Of a DNA stretch of 64,000 nucleotides, positions 46,856 through 55,462 are shown piece after piece (positions within the stretch are counted from its first letter, which is position 1; each line of letters begins with the position of its first letter). The position numbers and the translations under genes were made by a program. Source of the stretch: Geomicrobium sp. JCM 19038 (lineage in GTDB: Bacteria; Bacillota; Bacilli; Bacillales; Marinococcaceae); contig NZ_BAXA01000006.1 in assembly GCF_000698125.1 (NCBI RefSeq), positions 1-64,000 on the forward strand, in the 5' to 3' direction. The notes beneath the pieces are model-generated. The model searched no databases, was not told the DNA's origin, and saw only the letters and a program-made list of their open reading frames with translations.

Positions 46856-47260
46856 CTACTGGTATGTATACGTTACGTGTTGGTCGAACAATGGCTCGAT
46901 GCCACTTGCAAGATACGGCATCCGTTCGTTCGCAATCTCGAACGAAACCCATTCAATTTTCGTAATTTCTTCCGGGTAAAGGCGTTCAATTGTCCCTCCG
47001 ACAACATCAACATGAAATGTAAAAAACACGCAATGATGACCGCTTTCCTGAAACTTCGTCTCATTAACTGATGCTAGTCCTTTTCGTTCGACATGAAGAG
47101 CCGTTTCTTCATACACTTCTCGAATGAGCGCTTGCTCTAACGTCTCATCCTCTTCTACAGCACCTCCAGGTAAACTCCAGCGACTGTTTTCGTTTTCTAC
47201 AATGAGGACTTCATCGTTTTGATTTTGTATTAAAGCATAGACAACATCTACTCGTTTCAT
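46856..47260 (-). CDS. NUDIX hydrolase
   Basis: A 134-residue pyrophosphatase with a full Nudix box (GGAVEEDETLEQALIREVYE followed by ETAL). The start is the ATG at 47260, seven bases after AAAGGAGTG. It opens MKRVDVVYALIQNQNDEVLI, typical of MutT-like proteins. It lies just past the riboflavin operon on the same strand, separated from it by an inverted repeat. Substrate unknown. Confidence 0.85.
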   Translation of the reverse strand: MKRVDVVYALIQNQNDEVLIVENENSRWSLPGGAVEEDETLEQALIREVYEETALHVERKGLASVNETKFQESGHHCVFFTFHVDVVGGTIERLYPEEITKIEWVSFEIANERMPYLASGIEPLFDQHVTYTYQ

Positions 47261-47299
47261 ATCTTCACTCCTTTCTATGCTGTTCATCTTAACATGAAC

Positions 47300-47332
47300 A
47301 TACGCCTACCTTTAAAAATAAGATAGGCGTAT
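47300..47332 (-). terminator. Inverted repeat at the end of the riboflavin operon
   Basis: ATACGCCTA...TAGGCGTAT with a 15-base A-rich loop. A T-run is lacking, so its strength as a terminator is uncertain. Confidence 0.5.
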
Positions 47333-47340
47333 CCACTACA

Positions 47341-47820
47341 TCATGCTGTTGAGTGCTGCTTTACATCAAGGTTTATCATTTCAAGTACTGCCCGAGCTGC
47401 CGCACTTCCTTGATTATCGTGTTTAATCCCCGTTCGTGCGATTGCTTCTTCATTCGTATTGGTTGTTATGACACCAAACACCACGGGACAATTACTATTC
47501 TCCCGTGTATTAAGCTGAGTAATGCTACTTGAAACAATGTTACACACATAATCAAAGTGTGGTGTCTCTCCGCGGATGACGGCGCCAATCGTAATTACCC
47601 CGTCATATTTCCCGCTTTCAACCGCTTGCTTTGCGGCGTAAACGATTTCGACTGCACCAGGAACGACAATCGTATCGATGTGATCCTCTTGAACGTCATG
47701 TTGTCGAAGTGTCGCGAGTGCACCTTCGTGCAGCTGATTTGTTATAAACTCGTTAAACCTTGCTTTAATAATCGCCACCTTCTTATTTGTCCCAACTACT
47801 GAACCTTGAATCGTTGTCAT
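47341..47820 (-). CDS. ribH: 6,7-dimethyl-8-ribityllumazine synthase
   Basis: A 159-residue enzyme condensing the ribityl-pyrimidinedione with dihydroxybutanone phosphate. The motifs KKVAIIKARFNEFIT at the start, VPGAVEIVYAAK and GAVIRGETPHFDYV are all present. It assembles as the icosahedral capsid around riboflavin synthase in bacilli. It is the last gene of ribD-ribE-ribBA-ribH, with a good AAGGAGAG site. Frame intact. Confidence 0.95.
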   Translation of the reverse strand: MTTIQGSVVGTNKKVAIIKARFNEFITNQLHEGALATLRQHDVQEDHIDTIVVPGAVEIVYAAKQAVESGKYDGVITIGAVIRGETPHFDYVCNIVSSSITQLNTRENSNCPVVFGVITTNTNEEAIARTGIKHDNQGSAAARAVLEMINLDVKQHSTA

Positions 47821-47837
47821 TTCTATCTCTCCTTCAC

Positions 47838-49027
47838 TTAGGGAATTAAATGCCCAAGCTTTTCTTGTTTTGTCGTCACATAGCGTTCATTTGCCGGGTA
47901 AATCGTCGGTTTCGTATGAATGACTTGGTGGACGTAAATACCTTGTGACTTTATACTTTCTACTTTCTCTGGATTGTTCGTAATCAGTGAGATCGCATCG
48001 ACCCCAAGCTCGTGTAAGATATTCCCAGCTATCGAGAAGTCGCGTTCATCCGCTTTGAACCCAAGCTTTTCATTGGCTTCCACCGTATCTAAGCCACCTT
48101 TTTGCAACTCATACGCTTTAATTTTCTCGAATAAGCCAATGCCCCTTCCTTCTTGACGCAAGTAGAGCAGAATGGCCGTTTCCTCACGCTGCATCGCGTC
48201 GAGCGTTTGATGAAGTTGCTCTCCGCAGTCGCAATGTTTGGAATGAAATAAATCACCCGTAAGGCACTCAGAATGAATGCGTGTCGTAATCGGCCCTGCA
48301 TCCGTAAGTGAACCTTTCACTAACGCCATATGCTCTTTATGGTCGTCTGTTTTAAAAATATAAATCTGGAACGTGCCATATTCAGTTTCAAGCTCTGTTT
48401 CCGTCGTTTCAGCGATGGATGCTGCCTGTCGTTGGCGGTATTCGATTAACCGTTCAATTGATATGATTGGAATTTCGTGTTTTTGAGAGAATTCCAAGAG
48501 CTCTGGCACTCTTGCCATCGTTCCGTCTTCGTTCATAATTTCGCAGATCACACCCACTTCTTTTGCACCCGAAAGCCTCGCGAGGTCAACCGTTGCTTCG
48601 GTGTGGCCTGCTCGTTCTAGTACGCCATTATTCTTTGCAATGAGAGGAAAGATGTGCCAGGACGCTGTATATCAAACCGGGAGGTTTCATCGTTCGCTAG
48701 TGCTTGAATTGTCGTTGCCCGTTCTTCAGCTGAGATTCCTGTCGTACTTGACGCATGATCCACACTAATCGTAAAAGCTGTTTCATGTGGGTCGGTTGAT
48801 TCATCTGTCATGAGTGGCAAGCGCAAGCGCCTCGCAATCGCTTTTGTAATCGGGGCACAAATGAGTCCACGTGCATGTGTCGCCATAAAATTGACGGTCT
48901 CGGTCGTAATTCGATCACCAAGTGCGACTAAATCGCCTTCATTTTCACGGTCTTCACGATCACAGACGATGACCATTCCTCCAGCTCGTAACGTAACAAT
49001 TGCTTCGTCAATCGTATGGAAAGTCAT
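47838..49027 (-). CDS. ribBA: Bifunctional DHBP synthase / GTP cyclohydrolase II, frame-broken
   Basis: The N-terminal RibB part (CDREDRENEGDL acidic loop and THARGLICAP) makes dihydroxybutanone phosphate. The C-terminal RibA part (HSECLTGDLFHSKHCDCGEQ zinc site, YLRQEGRGIGL) opens GTP. The frame is lost at 48656, where RPGTSFLS should be RPGHIFPLIAKNNGVLERAG; restoring one C (GGCCACATC) gives 396 residues, the usual length. The start ATG overlaps the ribE stop. An inactive ribBA would make the cell need riboflavin, so a sequencing error is the better explanation. Confidence 0.93.
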
Positions 49028-49619
49028 GAGGTTCTCCTTTCGAGTAACTTCTCCACGTATTTCCCAAGTTGGTCAACCTCAAGATTCACTGATCTCCGAC
49101 CATTATGGTTTGAAATTGTGTCACGTCTTTTGTATGAGGAATGATGGATACAGTCATCACGTTCTCCTTAATATCTGCAATTGTTAAACTTGTGCCGTTG
49201 ATTGCAACCGAACCTTTTTTTATCATGTACTTCGTCAATTGTTCTGGAACAACGACTTCATAAAGGGTTGAACCTTCTAACTCCTTAATCTGTTGAATGG
49301 TTCCCGTTCCATCTACATGGCCTGCAACAAAATGTCCGCCGACGCGATCGTTCATACGCATCGATCTTTCAAGATTCACAGTATTACCTTTATTCAAATG
49401 GTTCAGTGTTGAATGTTGTAATGTTTCTTGCATAATGTCTGCTGTAAATGTCGTCTTCGTGTGCGTACGAACGGTCAAACAAACGCCAGAAACAGAGATG
49501 CTGTCACCAATTTGAACATCCTCTAATACGACGTTTGCCCGGATAATTACCGTTATCGAATCATGAAACGTCTCAAGTTCATCAATCGTGCCAACCTCTT
49601 CAACAATGCCTGTAAACAT
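49024..49619 (-). CDS. ribE: Riboflavin synthase alpha chain, frame-broken near the end
   Basis: Two lumazine-binding repeats: MFTGIVEEVGTI...SVSGVCLTV in the first, HFVAGHVDGTG...AINGTSLTIAD in the second. It dismutates two ribityllumazines to riboflavin. The frame breaks near 49110 (CAAACC for CAAAACC), after which SVNLEVDQLGKYVEKLLERR completes the C-terminal helix. Repaired length is 198 residues. I start it at the ATG at 49619, preceded by AGGTGAAGAGG. It overlaps ribD by 20 bases and ribBA by four. Confidence 0.92.
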
Positions 49620-50673
49620 CCTCTTCACCTACGATCGCTGTTATTTTTATATCTCCATCAAAGTGTTCAATACGCTCATATGTCACTTGAAGTGCATCGT
49701 TAAGCTGTAAAGCACCACTGCCTGCTATAAAACCATGAGCACCTGCTCCACCAATTAGCTTCGGAGCTAGATAAGTAATCGTTCTTTGTACAACACGATC
49801 CGTAAAGAAAGCACCATGGATCGTTGCTCCACCTTCCACCAATAACGATGTAATGTTGCGATTCCCTAAGTCTTGTAAAACAGATTCGGGTGTTACTTTT
49901 GAAAGTGTAACGATTTGTTTTGTTGTTTCAAAAACTGACGGTTGTTCTGTATAAATAATCGTTGGATAAGTGTCGGTTAATAACTTTGAGTTCCTTGGAA
50001 TGCGTAAATTGCGATCCAAAACGACTCGAATTGGTTGCACGTAAGGATCTCTAGATGTAAGTGCTGGATTGTCTTGAATCACCGTCTCAACCCCAACGAG
50101 AATGGCATCATGATTCTTTCTTTCGACATGGCCATCACTTCGTGAAGCTGAGCTTGTAATCCACTGACTTTCCCCTTGTGAGGTAGCCGTCTTGCCATCC
50201 AATGAACCAGCCATCTTCAATGTGACGTAAGGCTTTTTCGTTTTCATCCAGTGAATATACGTGCGATTCATACGTCTTGCCTCTTCTTCAAGCACACCAA
50301 CGTCAACAGTAATGCCCGAACGCTCAAGTACTCTCACACTCTTCCCTTGCATTACAGGATTTGGATCAAGCATGGCGATGACGACTTGGGATACATTTGC
50401 TTGAATAATTGCTGTTGTACACGGTCCCGTTCGTCCCCTATGTTGACACGGCTCTAACGTGACATAGAGCGTTGATCCTCTCGCTCGTTCACCAGCCATT
50501 TGCAGGGCGTGGACTTCAGCGTGAGCTTCCCCCGCTCGTAAATGTGCACCGACACCAACAATTTCACCTTCGTTCACAATGACTGCACCGACCGTCGGAT
50601 TTGGAGACGTTTGTCCACTCACCATCTTGGCTTGCTCTAAAGCCAAATTCATATACTCATTCTGATTAGACAT
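49600..50673 (-). CDS. ribD: Bifunctional riboflavin deaminase/reductase
   Basis: 357 residues. The N-terminal deaminase has the zinc motif AHAEVHAL and PCQHRGRTGPC; the C-terminal reductase has LKMAGSLDGKTA and the LVEGGATIHGAFF motif. It carries out the second and third steps after GTP ring opening. It is the first gene of the operon, 168 bases downstream of the FMN riboswitch. The ATG follows AAAGGGAG. Intact. Confidence 0.95.
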   Translation of the reverse strand: MSNQNEYMNLALEQAKMVSGQTSPNPTVGAVIVNEGEIVGVGAHLRAGEAHAEVHALQMAGERARGSTLYVTLEPCQHRGRTGPCTTAIIQANVSQVVIAMLDPNPVMQGKSVRVLERSGITVDVGVLEEEARRMNRTYIHWMKTKKPYVTLKMAGSLDGKTATSQGESQWITSSASRSDGHVERKNHDAILVGVETVIQDNPALTSRDPYVQPIRVVLDRNLRIPRNSKLLTDTYPTIIYTEQPSVFETTKQIVTLSKVTPESVLQDLGNRNITSLLVEGGATIHGAFFTDRVVQRTITYLAPKLIGGAGAHGFIAGSGALQLNDALQVTYERIEHFDGDIKITAIVGEEDVYRHC

Positions 50674-50707
50674 GTTCTCCCTTTCCTCTACACCTCTAAA
50701 TTGGCAT

Positions 50708-50740
50708 CAAAAAAACTTCCTGAAGAAAACTTCAGGAAGT
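50708..50740 (-). terminator. Attenuator terminator of the FMN riboswitch
   Basis: Minus strand: ACTTCCTGAAG-tttt-CTTCAGGAAGT followed by seven T, between the riboswitch and ribD. This placement fits FMN-dependent transcription termination. Confidence 0.85.
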
Positions 50741-50840
50741 TTAAGAAATCGTTAAAGTGAGCACCTACGTATACACGTGTGCCATTCGTACGGTATAACA
50801 AATAAGCTAAGCATACTCGCTCAGTTGTACCGCTTCCTCA

Positions 50841-50981
50841 CTTCTCCCATCCAGACTTTAACTGTCGGCTCTGGAGTTTCACCAGATCCACCGAATCGAA
50901 AACATTCGACCCGGGTCACGGACTGAAAGGCTATCGCCTTATCACCGCCGGTAGGGAATTTCACCCTGCCCCGAAGTTGTA
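50841..50981 (-). ncRNA. FMN riboswitch (RFN element)
   Basis: The minus strand shows the RFN conserved blocks in order: TTCGGGGCAGGGTGAAATTC, CCGGCGGTGA, a G-C rich variable arm, GATCTGGTGAAACTCCAGAG, CCGACAGT and AGTCTGGATGGGAGAAG. FMN binding would favour the downstream terminator and shut off the riboflavin operon. Confidence 0.95.
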
Positions 50982-51004
50982 GATCTATAAAATTGTATAC
51001 ACAC

Positions 51005-51033
51005 ACTATACGACTCGCATTCAGAAAAATCAA
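51005..51033 (-). promoter_or_regulatory. Sigma-A promoter of the riboflavin operon
   Basis: Minus strand: TTGATT (51028-51033), 17-base spacer, TATAGT (51005-51010), just upstream of the FMN riboswitch. Confidence 0.8.
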
Positions 51034-51104
51034 TAGACATTTTTAAACTAATTTCTATCGTTGCTCATTTATTCGATACGTCACCTTTACTATTCAAATA
51101 AAAT

Positions 51105-51128
51105 AAGCATAGGTTAAAACCTATGCTT
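51105..51128 (-). terminator. Terminator after the thiamine-binding protein gene
   Basis: Minus strand: AAGCATAGGTT-tt-AACCTATGCTT, then ATTTTATTT. Confidence 0.7.
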
Positions 51129-51141
51129 AACAGGTCAAAAT

Positions 51142-51447
51142 CTACGCTTTCTGAGATTGTACAGATTGCTTTTTACCTTCGATGCTATGCTCTTTTCCGT
51201 CTCTGCGATCATCGATCCGAACGTTCATCGAAATCCGTTCCCAATCTCGATTTACAGCTGTCTTGTGTAGCTCTTGCAAAACAACCCATAAATCGTTCAT
51301 CTCGCCTTCAATGATCGTACTCATCGATGTTTTTTCATACGTAATACTATCATATCGATCTAACACTTCATGAAAATGAGCGATTTCTTGTGAAAAACTC
51401 GCTGTTCCTTCTCCGCTTGGAGTTAATGTCACATCTGCAAATCCCAT
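51142..51447 (-). CDS. MTH1187/YkoF-like thiamine-binding protein (DUF77)
   Basis: A 101-residue ferredoxin-like fold protein. The openings MGFADVTLTPSGEGTASFSQ and YEKTSMSTIIEGEMNDLW with the C-terminal RISMNVRIDDR fit the DUF77 family, whose members bind thiamine or hydroxymethylpyrimidine. It stands alone and could buffer free thiamine in the cytosol. The ATG follows GGAGGG. Intact. Confidence 0.85.
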   Translation of the reverse strand: MGFADVTLTPSGEGTASFSQEIAHFHEVLDRYDSITYEKTSMSTIIEGEMNDLWVVLQELHKTAVNRDWERISMNVRIDDRRDGKEHSIEGKKQSVQSQKA

Positions 51448-51526
51448 GAGTGAACCCTCCGTTTTATAGAATGAACGTGATTGTAGTTGGCTTTACCCCT
51501 CTGGCTTTTCTCTAAAACTGAGAAAG

Positions 51527-52216
51527 TTAATCTTGTGTCCACTCTTCAACGCTCATGACTCCTGCCCATTCATCTTCAGCAGAAAACACGACCTTCTGAT
51601 CTTCATAGATAAACTCCCCACGCCACTCTCCAATCGTTGAGAACGACAACTCCTGTGAATCTTCATGACCGACTGGACTAACTTGCGCGGTTAATTCATG
51701 CCACTCAAGTCCTGGTACCATTCCCGTGATAAATGACGCTTCTTGATCGATCCCTGCAAAACTTGAAAACTCCTCATCCTCTGCGAGAGCTAGGTCAACG
51801 TTACTTTCCTCTAGCTCATAAGCAAATGAAAAATGACGCGTAATGTGAAACGGATGATCATTTTCATCAGGGTCATATTGAGTTTCCAATTCTACAGAAG
51901 TTGTACCGCCAGCTCTTAATCGGTGCGGCGGATTAGATAGAGAGACGGATTCCGCTTTTTCTTCATCAAGGGATTCTCGAATGTACATCAGCATATGTTC
52001 CACTTGTTCAACGTCTAATTCCAATAACTCTTCTGGTTCTACTTCTGTGGCTTCCTCTGTAGCCATTGTGATTGCGTATTTTTCACCCAATTGATGTACT
52101 TGTTGCTCCCCTTGGTTGCACCCACTAAGTGCGACCACGCCTATCAAAACAATGACCCAAGTCGGATATCGAATTGTTAATCCCTCTACAAAAAGTCTTA
52201 TTATTAGAATATTCAA
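51527..52216 (-). CDS. Putative lipoprotein, start uncertain
   Basis: The lipobox ALSGC follows a hydrophobic core WVIVLIGVVALSG. The only in-frame canonical start is the TTG at 52216, which has no ribosome site and gives an over-long signal. AGAGGGA instead points to an ATT at 52174, giving a normal signal RYPTWVIVLIG. The mature part is acidic, and its C terminus (GEWRGEFIYEDQKVVFSAED) matches that of the lipoprotein at 9023-9592. Function unknown; the two may be related envelope sensors. Confidence 0.6.
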   Translation of the reverse strand: MNILIIRLFVEGLTIRYPTWVIVLIGVVALSGCNQGEQQVHQLGEKYAITMATEEATEVEPEELLELDVEQVEHMLMYIRESLDEEKAESVSLSNPPHRLRAGGTTSVELETQYDPDENDHPFHITRHFSFAYELEESNVDLALAEDEEFSSFAGIDQEASFITGMVPGLEWHELTAQVSPVGHEDSQELSFSTIGEWRGEFIYEDQKVVFSAEDEWAGVMSVEEWTQD

Positions 52217-52333
52217 TCAATCACACTTGTTAAACTTAGTGCTGGTGACCCTTCGATGTTTTTACATATTTCTGAACATAATAATTCCTTTCGTGATAAA
52301 CTAATACCATTATGAAAACGTAGAGGTGACTGT

Positions 52334-53692
52334 ATGCACCACCTTACCATGCTTAATGAAGTAGATTTCATGAGAGGCATCGACCAATCGTATGTAGGCA
52401 TTCTACTTTCTGACTTAGAAGGCCGAATTTTTTATGCGAATGAACGGGTTTCGGAGATTTCTGGTGCACCCCTTCATGAAATAGTAGGTAAAACGCCAAA
52501 GGAAATGGAAGAAGCAGGAATTATTATTAAACAATCGATGGAAGTGCTTCAAAAAAATCCGCTCACAATTTTTCAAAAGCTACATAATGATGCGAAAGTG
52601 TTCATTACGAGTAAGCCGGTTTACCGCAGTAATGGTGAGATTCAATGTTTCATTGCAAATTATTACGACCTCTCTTCTTTAAATCATTTGTACACCGAGC
52701 ACATGCGAAATATGGAAATGAACTATACCGAATTAAAGCAACTTCGCTCACAGTTTTTACATACGGATGATTGGATTGGTGAATCCCAAAGCACGAAGCA
52801 ACTGCAAGATCTCGTTACAAAAGTCGCGAACACAGATGCCGTTATTACAATTATTGGTGAATCTGGTGTCGGTAAAGAGATTATTGCTAAAAATATTCAC
52901 AAACAAAGCAACCGTCACCATGCTGCTTACATTCAAATTAACTGCGGAGCAATTCCTGAGAACTTGATTGAATCTGAACTCTTTGGATATGAAAAAGGCG
53001 CATTTACAGGCGCACAATCGTCACATGAAGGACTACTCGAAGCCGCAAATGGTGGCACATTGTTGCTAGATGAAATCGGAGAAATGCCATTACATTTGCA
53101 AGTTAAATTACTACGCGTCTTACAGACCAATGAAGTCACCCGCGTCGGTGGAACGAAACCAAGAAAGTTAGACGTACGGTTCATAGCCGCTACAAACAAA
53201 AATTTAGATGACCTCGTACAAGCAGGCCAGTTTCGAGTAGATCTTTATTATCGCTTACAAGTAATTCCGATATCGATTCCACCGTTACGGGAACGAAAAA
53301 AAGATATCCGTCCACTCGTCGACTACTTTTTAGCGAAATATAATCGTAAATACCATAAGGAGAATGTTGTGACAGATGACGTGATTGAAGCCTTTTATCA
53401 TTACAGTTGGCCAGGTAACATCCGGCAACTGGAAAACCTTCTTGAACATTTAGTCATCCTAACTGAGCGTCCTGAAATCGATGTTGATTCCCTACCGAGT
53501 GAGATCCGCCAGAACCTTGAACCCTCGACGTTAGCCGGACCAATTCATTCATTAAAGCATGTCAAAGAACAAGCAGAAAAAGAGCACATTCAAAAGGTGC
53601 TTCGTCACAGCCCATCCATTCGTGAAGCTGCCAAAGTTCTTCGCGTTGATCACTCGACGCTAGTTAGAAAGATTCAGCGGTACGAGTTGTAA
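52334..53692 (+). CDS. Sigma-54-dependent enhancer-binding regulator (PAS-AAA+-HTH)
   Basis: A 452-residue activator. An N-terminal PAS sensor (VGILLSDLEGRIFYANERVS, about residues 16-115) is followed by the AAA+ domain from 145: Walker A GESGVGKE, the GAFTGA loop that contacts sigma-54, Walker B TLLLDEIGEMP and the arginine-rich FRVDLYYRLQV. The Fis-type helix-turn-helix is REAAKVLRVDHSTLVRKIQR at the C terminus. It lies beside an acyl-CoA dehydrogenase gene with a -24/-12 promoter and is the likely regulator of the whole 53.8-61.4 kb regulon. Confidence 0.92.
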   Translation: MHHLTMLNEVDFMRGIDQSYVGILLSDLEGRIFYANERVSEISGAPLHEIVGKTPKEMEEAGIIIKQSMEVLQKNPLTIFQKLHNDAKVFITSKPVYRSNGEIQCFIANYYDLSSLNHLYTEHMRNMEMNYTELKQLRSQFLHTDDWIGESQSTKQLQDLVTKVANTDAVITIIGESGVGKEIIAKNIHKQSNRHHAAYIQINCGAIPENLIESELFGYEKGAFTGAQSSHEGLLEAANGGTLLLDEIGEMPLHLQVKLLRVLQTNEVTRVGGTKPRKLDVRFIAATNKNLDDLVQAGQFRVDLYYRLQVIPISIPPLRERKKDIRPLVDYFLAKYNRKYHKENVVTDDVIEAFYHYSWPGNIRQLENLLEHLVILTERPEIDVDSLPSEIRQNLEPSTLAGPIHSLKHVKEQAEKEHIQKVLRHSPSIREAAKVLRVDHSTLVRKIQRYEL

Positions 53693-53698
53693 CAAAGT

Positions 53699-53723
53699 CC
53701 GGTGCAGTATCACACCGGGTTTT
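53699..53723 (+). terminator. Terminator of the regulator gene
   Basis: CCGGTG-cagtatca-CACCGG followed by GTTTTGG. Confidence 0.5.
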
Positions 53724-53777
53724 GGTGCTTTTTTTCACCACCCCATCAATTTATGCTGACGCATTCACATCATGAAG

Positions 53778-53793
53778 TGGCATATTTTTTGCA
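53778..53793 (+). promoter_or_regulatory. Sigma-54 (-24/-12) promoter of the acyl-CoA dehydrogenase gene
   Basis: TGGCATATTTTTTGCA fits TGGCAY-R-N4-TTGCW completely, with the obligatory ten bases between GG and GC. It lies 42 bases before the start codon. The inverted TGGTG-N8-CACCA pair around 53724-53741 could be an activator site. Confidence 0.9.
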
Positions 53794-53834
53794 TTTTATA
53801 ATCTCAAACTTACAACAAAGGAGTTTGCTAACTA

Positions 53835-54965
53835 ATGTTACTTGAAGAACAAAAAATGATGAAAGACGTTGCGAAAAAAATCGCTCGTGACGTCGTTGCT
53901 AAACATGCTGAAGAAGTCGACCGACTCGGTGAAATGCCGTGGGAAAACATCCGAGTCCTCGCTGAAAATGGGTTATTTGGTGTTCATGTACCTGAAGAAT
54001 ACGGCGGAGCAGGTAGCGACATGTTAAGTCACGTTGCCGTTATCGAAGAAATTGCCGGTGCCTGTGCTTCAACAAGCGTTGCACTGTCTACACAAGCATT
54101 AACGATGGCTCCATTCTTACTTGCAGGAACCGAAGAACAAAAACAGAAATACATTCCACGTCTTGCAAAGGGAGAAGTTCTCGGATCATTTGGAATTACA
54201 GAACCTTCTTCTGGTTCAGACGTTTCAAGTTTAACGACAACAGCAACAAAAGATGGCGATGATTATCTTTTAAATGGCCAGAAAGTGTTTATTACAAATG
54301 CCGGTGAATCAGAAATTTATGTGTTCGTAACGAGAACATCCGAGGACCGTACAAATGGCATCACACTGTTCATTGCTGAAAAAGGAACGGAAGGACTCAC
54401 GTTTGGAAACAAAGAAGATAAGATGGGCATTCGTGGCTCTGTCACTCGCGAAGTGTTTCTAGACAATGTCCGTGTTCCGAAGGAGAATATGCTTGGAGAA
54501 GAAGGTAAAGGCTTTAAAATACTCATGAATGTCTTTAATGAGACCCGTCCTGTCGTTGGTGCACAAGCGGTTGGGATCGCGAAAGGTGCGTATGATTATG
54601 CGATTGATTACGTTAAAAATCGCAAACAGTTCGGGAAAACGTTAGACAACTTCCAAATGATCCAAGCGATGGCGGCAGATATGCGTATGAAGATTGAAGC
54701 CGCAAGACTTCTCGTCTATCAAGCAGCTACAAAGCTCGATCAAGGTGAACAAGACGTTGCTCTACACTCTTCCATGGCGAAATGCTTTGCTTCTGATATG
54801 GCCATGAGTGTCACGACAGATGCGGTTCAACTCCTTGGTGGCTATGGGTTCATTAAAGAATATCCAGTAGAACGAATGATGCGTGATGCTAAAATCACTC
54901 AGATTTATGAAGGAACAAATCAAATCCAGCGTGTCATTATCGGCAACTATATTTTTAAATCATAA
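53835..54965 (+). CDS. Acyl-CoA dehydrogenase
   Basis: A 376-residue flavoenzyme introducing a 2,3-double bond into an acyl-CoA. The signature GSFGITEPSSGSDVSSL is near residue 125, and the second signature QLLGGYGFIKEYPVERMMRD near 335. The catalytic glutamate is most likely in IYEGTNQIQ. It resembles the short/branched-chain type, but chain length is a guess. It is preceded by a sigma-54 promoter and the AAA+ regulator. Intact. Confidence 0.93.
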   Translation: MLLEEQKMMKDVAKKIARDVVAKHAEEVDRLGEMPWENIRVLAENGLFGVHVPEEYGGAGSDMLSHVAVIEEIAGACASTSVALSTQALTMAPFLLAGTEEQKQKYIPRLAKGEVLGSFGITEPSSGSDVSSLTTTATKDGDDYLLNGQKVFITNAGESEIYVFVTRTSEDRTNGITLFIAEKGTEGLTFGNKEDKMGIRGSVTREVFLDNVRVPKENMLGEEGKGFKILMNVFNETRPVVGAQAVGIAKGAYDYAIDYVKNRKQFGKTLDNFQMIQAMAADMRMKIEAARLLVYQAATKLDQGEQDVALHSSMAKCFASDMAMSVTTDAVQLLGGYGFIKEYPVERMMRDAKITQIYEGTNQIQRVIIGNYIFKS

Positions 54966-54977
54966 CAACCATTTATC

Positions 54978-55020
54978 CCCCCCTTGCAAAAGCATATATT
55001 TACTTGCAGGGGCTTTTAAT
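54978..55020 (+). terminator. Terminator after the acyl-CoA dehydrogenase gene
   Basis: CCCCTTGCAA...TTGCAGGGG followed by CTTTTAATTT. Confidence 0.7.
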
Positions 55021-55181
55021 TTCCCGTATAAGAACATGTTAACCACCAGGATTTTCGCTACATGGCTTCATAAGAAGTTTCTATCCTTAACAATTATCAA
55101 ATATCACAACTTTCAATCTTATGTTACGCTGACTACTAGCTTCAGAAACGATGCTTAATGTAAGAGAAAGGAGCGATACTT

Positions 55182-55390
55182 ATGACGAATAAACGGGGTG
55201 GCGCATTTCAAACCCCAGCAGGAGTGTCGGCACTAACAGCAGGTTTGTGTTTCTAGTGCTAGGGTTTCCTTTCTTTTATTTAGTTGATCTCCCGTCACCG
55301 TACCATACAATTGTAACCGTCATAATTACTACACTTGGTGTTTTCACAGGGGTATTTGTATCTAACAAAGTATACCCCCGTAATAAATAG
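55182..55390 (+). CDS. Small two-TM membrane protein, frame-broken
   Basis: After GAAAGGAG the frame begins MTNKRGGAFQTPAGVSALTA. Near 55243 one base is missing; the next frame gives FVFLVLGFPFFYLVDLPSPY and TIVTVIITTLGVFTGVFVSN to the stop at 55390, 69 residues in all. Two helices are evident. No family is recognised, but the strong ribosome site and terminator support a gene. Confidence 0.55.
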
Positions 55391-55424
55391 AAAAGCCCAT
55401 AATAACTGGGCTTTTCTATTTATT
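55382..55424. terminator. 18-bp perfect inverted repeat, bidirectional terminator
   Basis: AATAAATAGAAAAGCCCA and its exact complement around a 7-base loop, between the small membrane protein gene and the acyl-CoA ligase gene. Confidence 0.85.
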
Positions 55425-55462
55425 ACAATCAACCTGACTTCATATTCTCACGCTAAAACTCT

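Noticed and set aside
47838-49619. Riboflavin auxotrophy through broken ribBA and ribE
   Set aside because: Both breaks are single missing bases in an otherwise perfect operon with an intact riboswitch, and the assembly shows the same fault throughout.
50821-51033. A 70-codon ORF before the riboflavin operon
   Set aside because: It lies wholly on the FMN riboswitch and its promoter, so it is a by-product of the conserved RNA sequence.
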